Of a stretch of DNA of 64,000 nt, positions 22,537 to 34,269 are shown one piece after another. Where the stretch lies: positions 10,984,638 through 11,048,637 of the forward strand of contig OX457053.1 in assembly GCA_949752735.1 (NCBI GenBank). The letters are read 5' to 3'. The first letter of the stretch is position 1. Each line of letters starts with the position of its first letter. The stretch is from Lumbricus terrestris. Lineage: Eukaryota > Annelida > Clitellata > Crassiclitellata > Lumbricidae. A program made the position numbers and the translations under genes. The notes below the pieces were generated by a model. It was not told where the DNA came from. It made no database searches and saw only the letters and a list, made by a program, of their open reading frames with translations.

Positions 22537-25177
22537 CTCTCCCCTCCTTAACCCGAATTTTCCATATTACTGGAAAATTCAGCAGTGGTCGCGTACTGAA
22601 TCCGTTGTACATGAGTTGCTAAGGCAGGGTCATCACTACTATACTAAAAGACATTGCCGCTTGAGAACAGTCTGAACAGTAAGCAGGCAATTCTACATCA
22701 GCAACTGTATGAAGTCTCATTTTAACTCTAAGAACCAACAGGGTTCCTAATTCACAAAAGGAGAAATCAACTAACTAGCCTCATAGCAACGCTTGTTGCA
22801 AAAGTTCAGGCATACAAAGTACGGCATCTTATCACGGCTCATAACAACTAACCCTAACAACACAGCCGCTTAAATTCTCAAGGTGACTGCAGGGCAATGT
22901 TTACGCTCATGTAACATTCTTACTTTGCAATCTCCCTGAAACCATACGTTCGGAATCACCAGCAAAAAGAGGGAGGGACGTCTACTTAATTTGAAGGTCT
23001 CCAACTCACTCTCGCTCCCTACTCCACGCAGACCACAATTCAGCAAAGGCACAAGGTCAGGGTATCAGGCGATTCAGAGAAAGCATACCACTAGGCCAGC
23101 CTTTACCTCACTAGGGTTACTAACTACGTCCATTGGTTACCCAATCCTCGTCGGAATACAGGCCATTGGTGTTTAATCACCAGTCTCTGCTTCCACGAAC
23201 CCCGGGACTACTAACTACCAGACACAAAGTCTCTGAACTAAAGCAGGGTTGGAAATCCCAATAGAAATATTATCCATACTCTTACACATTATCAGGTGCT
23301 ATCGGGTTATCCTCCCACCCAGGTTTCAGGTAATGCACATCAGACAGTTACAGTAAACAATGTACTACAATCCATTTCAGCAACAGCTCGAAGCCACAAA
23401 CCAAGAGAATGTCCTCTAACACATACAATCATGCTTCGGCCCCAAATCCTACAGATAGTCCTAGCACAGTTAACATGTTATCAGCTACAACCTTAACGAC
23501 AACTTAGACTAACACGAAATATAAGCAATTTGACTTAAAGCAGTTTTCATCCAAAAAACAACTAAACCTAAGATGAATCATTTTTCTGTCATGATGTATC
23601 CAGCCCAAAGTTAACTCTCAGCAGGCACAAATCATCACATCAGTAGCTGACAAATTATTACAGGCACAACACGTTACAACAAGGCTTGAACCAGCTGCAT
23701 AAGGCATTACCGCTTAGTGAAGCGTACCTATGCTTACTAGGACGGATTGACTCCATGACCTACGCTGTTACCTCTACGTCACCTTTCCACACAGGAAGTT
23801 TACACCGGACCAAGTACACCATTTCCACCAACGGAAAGAATATATCACCATCATTCCCACACAGGAAAATTCTCAAGCAACCAATAACGACGATTGGACG
23901 GATTACCGCTTATTCATTCATTCCCACACAGGAAAAAGTTTACATCCATTTCCACCAACGGAAAGAGTACATCTCATTCATTCCACACAGGAAAATTCTC
24001 AAGCAACCAATAACGACGATTGGACGGATTACCGCTTATTACATCTCATTCATTCCCACACAGGAAATTTCTCAAGCAACCAATAACGACGATTGGACGG
24101 ATTACCGCTTATTACATCTCATTCATTCCACACAGGAAATTTCTCAAGCAACCAATAACGACGATTGGACGGATTACAGCTCATCTAACTAACAGACCAC
24201 CAGTCTCCTCTTCTATGTAACCCTTAATGCCTGCAACAATTTCAGTCTACCTACAAGTTTACCACCGATCTGTTTACTTAACTTCTTCAGGGCAATACCA
24301 CCTTAGATTCCTAGTCAATTATTACTACTGTTTCCCAGTTACTGCTTAATCAGGAGCTCAATCCTTACAACAACTTTTATATAAGAATTTAGACTATTAT
24401 TCACATGACAAATAGCTAAGTATCAACAGCAATCTTGCATATATGCAGTGTTCTTTAAGAATTCTATTATCCTATGTCAAACCATTGCCACAGCCGTACT
24501 CTCCTAGTAAGATAAAAATCATAGACATTGGCACTAATCATTATTACAGGCAAGACACATTACATGAAGGCTGAAGCTACCTACACCAGGCCTTACCGCT
24601 TAGAGAAGCGTACCTATGCACCATGACCTCTACACCTCCATTTCCACACAGGAAAGAGTACACTTGAGCAACCAATAGCGACGATTGGACGGATTACCGC
24701 TCTTACCAAATAACAGGTCCTTAGTCTCACCTTCGCATGCAATTCTTAATGCCTGCAACAACATCAGTCTGCCTACTAGTCTACAACTTACTCACTTACC
24801 AACTACTCAGGCCAATGCATACATCAGGATAATTCACCAAATTCTAGCAGACTGCTTTTCAATCAATGCACAAATGCAATTTGCTCCTACTCTAGCACCC
24901 TTTAAATTCAAAATTTAATCTGCAATCAAGGTTATGCACATCAAATCTTAAACTAACATGCAAGCACAACATTTTGCCTTTCTTCTGTGGCAATAAAAAC
25001 AACAATGCAATAAAACACAAGTAAACAATTCTAATCTACCCCCAATGATCTAACCTAGATCAAAGTTATAAAATAAACATTTTATTCATCGAAAGGAACT
25101 AAAACCTAGGCTTCTTGCCACAATCTCTACTCGTCGCCATTACGCGACGTTACCATCACCTTACACTACATTACTCG
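22537..25177. other. Non-coding internal region of element B
   Basis: An AT-rich internal tail between the gag stop and the polypurine tract, without significant frames. At 23840-24180 there are about five tandem copies of a roughly 70-bp unit around CACACAGGAAATTCTCAAGC and AACGACGATTGGACGGATTA, with a further stray copy at 24645-24705. No pol remnant was seen. Confidence 0.65.
23840..24180. repeat. Tandem repeat (~70 bp units) inside element B
   Basis: Repeated blocks share CAACCAATAACGACGATTGG and TTCATTCCACACAGGAAA. Spacing varies slightly (about 65-75 bp). A single related block occurs again at 24645-24705. Confidence 0.8.
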
Positions 25178-28036
25178 TTATACCCCCCCAGGCTGCACGA
25201 AGCTTTCTTGGTGATCTCGCCAGCGATGGTGAGGAATGGTGCCTCTCGACAGAAAGTGACGATTCTGCGGAACTCTGGTGCGTTTCCTCTCTCTGTCTCG
25301 ATAGGCGGCGAGACCAGAGGAAGGATGCATGTTAGCACCACGAGGCCCGCCGAAAGTCGGTAGAGGCCACATTCCACCGCAGGTAGGGCTGGCGAAGTGG
25401 GAGGGCAGATGCACACCCCGACGAGGCGGGACTCGGGCCACCACCCTGGGCTGATCGATCTTCCCCCCAGGACTGGCTGGAACAGGAACTCCTTCTGGTG
25501 GTAGCGCTTCCGCTTCGACCGATGCTCGTGGGATAACACAGGATTTTCCAGCGACTTTTGGATTCGAACGCCTCACTGAAGGCTTTTCTTTTACTTTGCA
25601 GTTCGAAGACACCGGGACAGCGGTTGAGACGATGACTCGACGACACTGCGCAGGGCGGCTCTTCTGCTGAACCTGGCGTGCTTCATTTTGTTCCAGTCCT
25701 TCTCCCTCCTCCTCCGGCGTCGAGTCGTGGTTACGAGTGGGACAAACTCGAGCAAAGTGACCGGTTTGTTGACACTCGAAGCAGCGACGGTCACCCGCGG
25801 GGAACCTGGATGAGCGGTTAACTGTTCGCTGGTTTCCGAAGGTAGGTTCCGCCCTGGGTGGAACTTGACTTCGGGGCCGCCAGGGGCGAAATTGTCCCTC
25901 GCCGGAGGGGCTGCTGCATATGGCGTTTATTCTTGCTTCCATCTGCTCCAGCCTATTCAACACGATTTCTTGGAATTGTCTCTGACTGTCAGCAGGGGCA
26001 GAGTCTACTTCCGTTACAGTTTTTACCCGACTGGGTCGATGTTCATCGCGGCCAAGGTTACCATCATCTGCTTGACGGTAACCCTCTAAACGCATGGCAG
26101 TCTTATAAGCATGGTCCAAGGTGGTAGGTTCTCTCTCACGAACCTTCATGGCTAAGTCTCTGTCTCGCAGGGCGTCGAGAAAGGCACGAATCGCTATGAC
26201 TTCACTGTGCACCGAGGTGGGACCAGGGAACGCCAGGATCATGATTCGTCGAATGTCTCGTACTACAGAGCTGAGGTCTTCACCTATCATTTGACGTCGT
26301 GTGTTCAATTGGGTCTGATAGAGGACGGCTTGATCGGAGCTTCCATACCGCAGGCGTAGACGATCAACCAGGTCAGACCAGGATGCTATGGTCTCGGAGT
26401 CGAACTCGTAGAGCAGCTGATCAGCTGGCTCTGTCAAGGCACAGGTCAGCTGGGCGAATTTCTCCCCATCTGTCCAACCGTTACTGTTCGCACAGATCTC
26501 GAATTTCTTTAGGAAAGCTTCGACCGATGTCTTTCCATTGTACCTGTCCAATTTCATATACTGTCTGGATTTCGAATCAACAGTTCTGCTCACGCGTGAT
26601 TGGGACTGCACAGTGACCGACGAGGGTGGAGTCGTACTCGGCTGAAAACGACCTTGGATCGCTGGTTGAAGTTCAGCTGTAGGCGGTTCAGCATACTGTT
26701 CGAACTGGAACTGACTGTTTTCGCTCCCGGATGTAGACACAACATGGAACTTCGCTTCCAGGTTGTTCTGGGCTGCTCGTGTGGTTACCCAGAATCGTTC
26801 ATCGTAGGCGGAAGCTGGCCGACACAGAGCGGTTGTTGGTTGACAACCTGACAGGTAAGCGGGAGGGCCAGGGTTCGAGGGCAGGTAGGCGGAACTTTGT
26901 GTAACCTGTGGTTTCAACGACGAGGACAAGGTCTACATGATTGACTGAGTCGACGACACGACGGATACGGACAGTTTGCACACCGAGGCTGTGACCGGGG
27001 TGACGGTTCTCACCCAAGGATTCGACTTGACGACACCACCGATTGTGTTCGGGGTCGGAGCAGGAGGGGCTCGGACGGCGAAAGGGTGCGACGAGGGAGG
27101 CGGTGGTGGGAAGGTGGTAGCCCGAGGGTGGACTAGGGTTGGGTGCCCGGGATGTGCATCCGAAGTCGGGAGTCCCAGTTCCCTCGGCAGCGCCGAATCC
27201 CCATCCTCCATATCTGAAACTATACACTCAGAGTTAGCAAGGATCCCAACACAACCTTTATCCAAATTCAACATATTAGGATGCAACAGAACGTTATGAA
27301 AGGGTCGCAGATCAGTTACCTCCGAACCTTCACTTTCATAATTATCTCCTCCAAGCTTTCTGTTAATCAACCTCGCTGGTTTATCTCCCATGTAAAATTC
27401 AAAATCTAAACCCGTATCAATTTCTGCGGTAACAGGGTAGTCCGAAGGACGCTTGGGTCTAGCGCCATAATAAGCCATTTCTTCGCCTTCCCACTTCTCT
27501 CTCTCTCCAGGAAATTCTGCCCTTCCAAATTTTCTTGGTTCCACCTGTTCCACTTGTTCCCCTTGTTCCACTTCTACCCCACTTCTGGTACCATTTGTTA
27601 CGCCCGCCCTAACCGCTAGGGGACCGGAAGCGCTTGCAAGGGATGCCCCACTTACTCGCTTACTTTCACCCCCCTCCCCTAGTGTGGCGGCGTACTGCCG
27701 GGGCGACAGGGAACCACCTACGGGAACCTCAAGTGTGAACGACAGGGAGGAACGTCCAGATTCTCTTCTTTCATGGGTACCAGGGCCTACAGGACATGTC
27801 TCCGCGGCGGTTTGTCGACGCGCGACAGCACCCTCTTTCCGGTGCTCGTCTGAGTTCGTTATCCCCGCGGCAGCTTTGGGCGAAAGGGACTCGAACTCCT
27901 GAAGAGGTGGCGGAGAGTATTTGGCTGGATATATCTGGCGCTCTATCAATCTCTCATCACTACTGACTGTCCGCCCTCCCTCCGAATCATCCGATTCCTC
28001 TAGGGCGTCGCCCCTCAAAGAGCTGGCACGAGACAT
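25178..28036 (-). CDS. Gag of retrotransposon B, with one internal TAG
   Basis: The frame starts with ATG at 28036 inside the 5' LTR, crosses the LTR end (27596) and the primer-binding site, and reaches a single TAG at 26933-26935. The same frame then continues open to 25178, about 953 codons in all. The second half holds the gag core (QYMKLDRYNGKTSVEAFLKK, FLDALRDRDLAMKVRERE) and a zinc knuckle CFECQQTGHFARVC, aligning with Gag of A over the whole core. The TAG could be a dead-copy mutation or a readthrough stop; A has no stop at the matching place, which favours mutation. A Pro-rich region precedes the stop. Confidence 0.8.
27576..27593 (-). promoter_or_regulatory. Primer-binding site of element B
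   Basis: Minus-strand TGGTACCAGAAGTGGGGT, two bases from the LTR, identical over 18 nt to that of A and also read as gag codons (GTRSG in both). Confidence 0.8.
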
Positions 28037-29043
28037 GGGATTATTCGGTTTTACAACTAATTGCAAGTCAGTCAGTGAATCACCTTCAATTCTAGTTCAA
28101 TATGCAACACTTTATTTATTCTTGCAACACTACTTAATTAATATACAATTGGCAGCAACCTGTGCAAATACAATTCTGCCTATAATACTTATCAGTTCAA
28201 CACAAAGTATTCCTAACACTACACAGCATTTATGGCTGGTTATTACACCCTTTGCATTACTTGATACCTATCCTTTATGCTCCTGCATATAACTAGACTA
28301 TCAGTTCAGTTCTTATTTCCTTAACTACTGCAGAAGGTCAAATCACGCTATTAATCAGTTTCACGAAAGCAACGAATTAACATCAACACTTTGCACTAAT
28401 TTACCACGACCACAGCAACAGTTATATCGCAAGGCTACTTCTAGCAACTCTTTCAATATATTCACGCCTCTTAACACAAGCGCTAATTTATCCTTCGCTC
28501 TACCTGTAATGCGCTATATAATTTATATCAACGCGTTCCGGCCATTTTAAACATTCATTCATTTACAGATTCAGCACGCTACACTTTAATTTATTTCTAC
28601 TTCCCTGATTCCTAAGCGGTTTTGCTTATTTCGACGTTCTCCTTCCACCGGAGGCGACCAGCGGTCGTTTACTTTATTATCTATTAATTTAGTTGACTTC
28701 CTTATTAATTTAGATGCCCGAAAACTTAGTTTTAAACGAATTTCTATTCAAAAAGATGGCCTAGTCTTTCTCGTCGGTTTCACCTCTTCGCGTCTCTTCG
28801 TCCTACTGACCTAGATTGGTCCAACAGCCAATAGGAAGCGACCTTTTACCGCTGTTTGTAGGTCACGCGTCGCTCTTGGCCAATCAGCGGCGCCCACACT
28901 TTCGCCACGTCATCTAAAAGGTCACACGTCACGCTGGCGTAATGTCTGCAGCCTCGCTCTGGTGCAGCATAGAGTTAATTAACCGTTATGGCCAACATGG
29001 ATAAAAATAAGTATAATTTTGTAGCTTTTCCCAAAACGCTACA
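27596..29043 (-). repeat. 5' LTR of element B
   Basis: A 1448-bp intact LTR, minus orientation TGTAGC to GTAACA. The 67 bp at its left end equal 13442-13508, proving that the left LTR is split by element A. Confidence 0.93.
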
Positions 29044-30543
29044 TTAACAGCAAACGAATGATTATAACCGCCATCAATAATTATTCTTGACGCCTGCAGC
29101 CAGTATTGTTGGCGGTGATGGGTACGAATAAATGACATCCATTGCCTCATGTTCATTTGTCAAGTCAATTGATATTAAGTCCTCCTTTATAATTATTTTC
29201 TATCCAGAGTAGTTTTGGTATGCCTTTATTTCTTTTTATTTCTTTTCTTCATGTATAGGCCTATACCCAATTGAGTGGAATTCGGGCAATTGGCCTTCTC
29301 TCTCTATAGGCTACATGTTCAAACAGTCGTTGAACGACTTGTTTAGCAGAGTTGCTTCGATTCTTAATGCTGTCTATTGTCTAATGTCATAGTTTCTTAT
29401 GTTCTGTGGTCTTGAAATTCCTGCAATCAACTCATTTCTGCAGCAAGAATTCTTTTCTCATCCTGTTTTCGCATTGTTTAGCATTCTGGTCTGCATATGA
29501 AAATCGGTTGAATCGTCTCGTATATTTTGTTGTCTTGGTTTTCTCTGATCATCATTTCAAAATGCTTGTGAGGCCCATTCAATTCTCGTTTGTAGGTCTA
29601 TATTTTTTTATCGTTGCTGCTATCTGAGCCTATTAGCCCTCTTAGATAAACTAACGGCCATAAACGAACTGTTCAATTTTCTCAAAACCTTAATTAATTA
29701 TCATTGGATGCTGATGCTAAATAAAACGCAGCATCATTCCAAAAGACTCAAAATTGTAATTCTCATTAGCCTGAAATGCCTTACGCATAGTATACATGTA
29801 TATTACTGTGTAACCTACTATATGCCTATACACTGTATACAGCTTGATTTGGATATGCGATGGAGGTCCGTGGGTTCAGATTGAGCTGCCAGAAATGTGA
29901 TATTATAGGAGGGCCAACTGCAAACCCTGTCACGCATGAGAACCTTAATGTGTTTGGAAGACTAATCTGACCAGAGATATATCTTTCCAATTCTAAGGCT
30001 TGTGGTGATGGGAAGGGGATCAGATGCAGGGTGCAGTGACCTAAATTATTCTGAAGTCTCTGGCATACACTATGGATAACCTGTTATGTTGAACCGTTGG
30101 GTCAGCCTGGTTGTCCGCTTGATTCTGTTCATCTGACTGCCTGACTCCTGTTAGATACCTTCGTCTATAGATTCGTTTATCTGTCAGTCTTCCAACCACC
30201 TGCCTCACGCTGCCTCAAATGCATGTAGGGGTTGTTGGCCTATGTGTGGTGTCTGTGTATAGAACTTCAGGGGTCGCAGAATGTGTCAGTATTTGACCCC
30301 AAGCAGGAACACATCATTCCCTACATGCATCTGAGAACAAAGCGTATCATTATGTATATTGAAACAGCCGTCATAATTATACAGGCTTTAGTTCAGACTG
30401 CAGATTGCAGTCTGAAACTCAATAAATGGAAAAGTAGATCAACGTGGATTTTTTAGTTACAACTCTTGGGGGCCCTTTGAACCTCGGGGGCCCGTGGATT
30501 TTGTCCACCTTCGTTATATGGTTGTTACGCCACTGGCAACGAT

Positions 30544-31166
30544 TCAGAAGCACCTTGTAGCAGGAAAAGTCAGTCAAGTGTCAGTCACAGTGCCTGTGTA
30601 AAAAGTTTCGTTTTAGATGCTTCTTGAAAGTGGTCAGCGATGTGAAGTTTCTGACGTCAGAGTGAAGATTGTTCCATATTCGAGGTGCTGATCATGAGGT
30701 GAAGGATCTAGATGCAGTTGTGGTGCGGCAGCGGTGAAGAACTAATGTTCCGTTTCCGGATGATCCAATGTTCCTTGAGGCTTGAGGGCACATGGTTTTG
30801 AAGGGGATCATTATTTGCCCTCCTTACTCTGACCGGTAGGCCGAATAGATGAAATAAAACGTTAAAATTCAATATAATAGTGCAGATCAAAAAGTTTGAA
30901 ATTTATAATTTCGTGTATTTGGCAAAATGTATACAGGTATATATACATATATATATATATGTATATATATGTATATATACAATATGGGAAAGGAAAGAAG
31001 GGGTTGTGCAGTTCTAAAAATTCTTTAAAATAATCCTGCTTTCAATCGCATTACAAAGATCTGTTGGGTAGCTACGTTAAGCGCCTTCGTGAGATTCTTG
31101 TTAAGGCGCAATATAAATGGTCATATACACACATACATACATATATAGTGAACAATATTTAAATAC
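30544..31166. other. Intron segment between nest and DOMON 3 exon C
   Basis: At 30600-30860 there is moderately GC-rich repeat-like sequence with broken frames (possible old LINE fragment, not proven). A (TA)-rich tract with GTATATATAC palindromes lies at 30935-30980. Confidence 0.4.
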
Positions 31167-31441
31167 CTGTGTTTTCAATGCAGACCGGATCGTCGGAAGC
31201 CAATGGTATATTGTCATGCATGCGAATGCCTCCGACATCGTCGTTAAAAGGACCGCCTCCCACTGGGAACAGGAAGTAGTAGCAATCGGTGTCGGAGAAA
31301 CTGTAGTCGTTGTCCAGATCAGGGGATTGTCGATAACGAGAGAATTTCAGTGTGAGGTATCCGTCCTGGTAGGTGATGCTAGAGTTCAGCAGATTCTGCT
31401 TTGCATCTACCGTTGGCGGTGACCAGCGCTCAGCAATCCAA
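31167..31441 (-). CDS. Exon C of DOMON 3
   Basis: 275 nt, phase 2-1; donor G|GTATTT. It encodes WIAERWSPPTVDAKQ, DGYLTLKFSRYRQSPDLD, CYYFLFPVGGG and GIRMHDNIPLASDD, ending CIENTG. The His is kept (MHDNIP). A (CAT/CAC)n microsatellite of about 205 bp lies only 20 bp upstream of the acceptor, where the branch point and pyrimidine tract should be. Confidence 0.88.
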
Positions 31442-31460
31442 CTGAAAATTGAATCATTTT

Positions 31461-31557
<97 letters not shown>

Positions 31558-31583
31558 CCACCACCACCACCACCACCACCACC

Positions 31584-31663
<80 letters not shown>

Positions 31664-31665
31664 TA
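31461..31665. repeat. (CAT)n/(CAC)n microsatellite
   Basis: About 68 triplets, CAT with a central block of CAC. Frames through it (poly-His and the like) are not genes. It lies directly upstream of the DOMON 3 exon C acceptor. Confidence 0.97.
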
Positions 31666-32117
31666 TTAATATGAATTTTAGCCTTAGGCCTATGAAATGG
31701 TATCTAATTACACGGTCGGGGACGAAGACCAATAGCCATAATGGCGGAAATTATTTTTTGGAACTGCTGTTAGAATAGGGACATGTCTCTCTTTTGCAAT
31801 AAAGGAATAGCAGGCCTAATATTTGATCATATGGAACAGATCACCGTAACCGGTTTCAGATTTCCCCAGTAGACCGGATTTGGACCGGATTTGAAAGAGC
31901 TAAGAATTGTTGATGAATGCAATTTAACTTTAGGCCTACCCTCTTCGGAATCTACATGTAGCAACGGCACTTAATGTTGTCAGATGATGAATAGACCTAG
32001 TTTAGTTGGTTTAGAATAAAGCTATAAAATCGTTCTGAATTTATTCATTTTCTTTCCACAGGAGGTTGTCTATAATCTTAAGATTAGTAAGGTTTTTAAA
32101 AATCGGCCATCTCTGAA

Positions 32118-32896
32118 GAAACTTTAACTGACTGAGAGAATAACTATGACAATGACACCATTAGGATACACAACGGCACAACACGACAGCCGATTAGGAC
32201 AAACTGCTGCAAATGGCAGAACTTGGCTGTCGTGTTGTGCCGTTGTGTGTATCCTAATCTATCTATCTATCTATCTATGTAATTTATATAGCGCCCCTTC
32301 AAGGAGTCTACTCAGAGGCGCTCCCGACCCAAGCCCGGTCAAAAAGAAAAGTCTTGAGTAATCTATAGAAAGAGCCAGACATGTTCCGAGGGTGGGAACG
32401 CAGGTTAGAGGGAAGGTCATTCCAAGCGGAAGGTCCAGTGACCGAAAATGCCCTGTTCTGCCTAGTGGCAGTGCGGGCATAAGGAACCATAAAGTCACCT
32501 CTAGAGGCCGAGCGCAGAGATCGGCGACCCACAGCAGTTGAGGTCAAGGTGAAGAACTCACAGAGATAGGAAGGTGCTGTGCCCAAGACGCAGCGCCAAG
32601 CAAAAGAAGTAACCCTGAAATAAATGCGTGACTGAACCGGAAGCCAGTGTAAGACATCACGAATATAGTCAGAAATGTGACCAAACTTAGGGACGCCACC
32701 CACCAAGCGTGCAGCCGCCCGCAGGACCCCCTCCAAACCACTTAAACGAACCTGAGGAAGGCCAAAGTAGAGAGAAGAACAGTAATCCAATCGATTGGCA
32801 ATAAAGGCATGGACCAAGGTGGAAGCGGAAGAGGAAGACAGAGAGCGAGAAGATGATGTCATTGTCATAGTTATTCTCTCAGTCAGTTATAGTTTC
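32118..32896. repeat. Inverted-repeat-flanked segment holding a LINE end
   Basis: A 40-bp inverted repeat with one mismatch (33 bp perfect core, TAACTGACTGAGAGAATAAC and onward) bounds the segment at 32118-32157 and 32857-32896. A second imperfect inverted repeat of about 31 bp lies inside at 32161-32191 and 32225-32257 (GGCACAACACGACAGCC). No clear short target duplication. Confidence 0.8.
32255..32868 (-). mobile_element. CR1/L2-like LINE, 5'-truncated 3' end
   Basis: The minus frame encodes the tail of a non-LTR reverse transcriptase: FIANRLDYCSSLYFGLPQ, AAARLVGGVPK, HWLPVQSRIYFRV, APSYLCEF, then WNDLPSNLRSH and FYRLLKTFLFD. This is followed by the 3' end GGGGCGCTATATAAATTAC and (TAGA)n. 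The catalytic part is missing. The same family ends at 38563-38822 and 59385-59440. Confidence 0.85.
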
Positions 32897-32986
32897 TATT
32901 GTCTGCAAGACAAAGCGATGCAGGAACATCTGAGAACCCCGAGAAGGACGAGAGAAAGATTCCGTTCAAATAGTTGATGAACTTAC

Positions 32987-33048
32987 GCATCAAAGACTAC
33001 TCCTCGGCTTTGGCTGTTGATGTACCCCAAAACGACATCAACGTAAAT
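32987..33048 (-). CDS. Exon B of DOMON 3
   Basis: 62 nt, phase 0-2; acceptor AAATATTTCAG, consensus donor GC|GTAAGT. It encodes IYVDVVLGYINSQSRGVVFD and then Ala instead of Gly at the junction. Found by phase and by the conserved YINSQ core. Confidence 0.82.
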
Positions 33049-33224
33049 CTGAAATATTTTACATAAACTGCAAACTAATAGTCGCAACGTAACATTAACT
33101 TTAACCAATGCAGCCTATTATACATAACTGCCCGCACGACAAATTATAAGTAAGTAAGTCGTCGGATTACATATGCAGCATCATGGGATTGATTTAAAGT
33201 ATGCATATGTGAATCAAAAGTCGT

Positions 33225-33580
33225 ATTTAAAAAAATCATGAATTCGCAAAATTCTCAAGGCGCAAAGAGCCTGCGACCGAGGAAGGGCTGCTTGCACAAA
33301 ATTGGTCGACTACGATGTCTGTTAATATCCACCGATATTTACCAGGGTGCCAAGGACGACGCCTTGCGCTGCCAAAGATTTTATAATCACGATAACCGAT
33401 TCGTCTTTATTGTATTGTATTGTATTGTATTGTATCTGACCATTTATGATGCGCTTCACACACTAAGAGCCTTTCATTAGCGCCCCCAGTGCGTGCAGCC
33501 CCGAGAGAAAAGGCAGGTTTTGGAACGAGAGAAAGAGGAGGAAAAGACAACCAGAGAGGATGACAGAGCGAATTAACTGG
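33225..33580 (-). repeat. LINE/SINE 3' tail with (ATACA)n
   Basis: In minus orientation the segment ends in GAAGCGCATCATAAATGGTC followed by (AGATACAATACAATACA)n at 33409-33435. A plus-strand relative lies at 39690-39912. No coding part is recognisable. Confidence 0.6.
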
Positions 33581-33872
33581 TGGTGGAAATCCAGTCCGTG
33601 GAGAGATAGGCCTACCTATGCAGGAAAATGATCTGGATTGAGACAGGGTGGTACTAAAGATTTATAGGTAAAATTTGTGCGCCAAAAATTCATAATAATC
33701 AGGACGTTAAAGCCAAAGCAAAAGGCTTGGATCGACCTTTTTTTAGCAAGACTATGGTCTTCACATTTTTGACTCAGGATTGAACATCCCAGGACTCCGT
33801 TCAAGCCTAGCTCTGTAAAGAACTTTAAGATTCTGCAAATTGGAGTAGGCCTATGTAGGCCGACATAACGGC

Positions 33873-34129
33873 CAGTGGCGTAGCAAGGAATTTATGATTG
33901 GGGTTTGGGGGTTTTATGGCCTGGCCGGATGCCCTTCCTGACACCAACCCAACAGTATTACAGTAAATTAAAAAGGGAATAAAATTACAAAGGATATAAA
34001 GTAAGAGAAACAATTGTTACTACAAGCAATTTTTTCTTCTTATCAAGTGGATAAATAACCTTTCAAAAACTTTTTTCCTAAGCCAATGGGGGTTTAACCC
34101 CCGAAACCCCTTCATTGGCTACGCCACTG
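33873..34129. mobile_element. hAT-like MITE, family CAGTGGCGTAGC, copy 2
   Basis: 257 bp, same ends as 13062-13317, flanked by perfect 8-bp copies of ATAACGGC. Confidence 0.88.
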
Positions 34130-34269
34130 ATAACGGCAGACAGACCATGCTAAGGCCATCCATACTAACAGTGGGCGCCAGACGGTTGTTTCACAAAATT
34201 CACACCATCCACTGACATCTTGGACTCTTGGTCTTATAGCTAAGCAATTTCACACTGAAGACTGTGGCA

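Larger units (their letters stand above)
13442..29043 (-). mobile_element. LTR retrotransposon B (gag only), interrupted by element A
   Basis: A minus-strand element with 1448-bp LTRs beginning TGTAGCGTTTTGGG and ending GGGCGTAACA. The left (3') LTR is 13442-13512 plus 21156-22536, split by element A; the right (5') LTR is 27596-29043. The lengths agree exactly once the 4-bp target duplication of A is subtracted. The flanking duplication is TTAA. A primer-binding site lies 2 nt inside the 5' LTR and a polypurine tract AAGGAGGGGAGAG touches the 3' LTR. The internal region (22537-27595) carries gag but no protease, reverse transcriptase or integrase, so it depends on other elements. Confidence 0.9.
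12724..30535. mobile_element. hAT-like DNA transposon, split by nested LTR retrotransposon
   Basis: The ends are CAGTGGCGTAACAACC and its inverse GGTTGTTACGCCACTG, flanked by perfect 8-bp copies of GCAACGAT (12716-12723 and 30536-30543), the hallmark of hAT insertion. Without the nested retrotransposons it is about 2.2 kb (12724-13441 plus 29044-30535) and has no transposase frame, so it is non-autonomous. GGGGGCCC-rich segments lie just inside both ends. Confidence 0.88.

Noticed and set aside
23840..24180. CRISPR-like array (regular ~70-bp repeats)
   Set aside because: The whole unit is repeated with no unique spacers, inside a eukaryotic retrotransposon.
31117..31422. Plus-strand frames across DOMON exon C copies (for example 2135-2341, 5328-5534, 8261-8467)
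   Set aside because: Mirror frames of exon C; no start context or splice support, and they recur only because the exon recurs.
31373..31669. Poly-His, poly-Ile, poly-Met and poly-Val frames over the CAT/CAC tract
   Set aside because: Microsatellite artefact; same for the frames at 55094-55689, 56334-56474, 57254-57453, 58229-59035 and 63350-63600.
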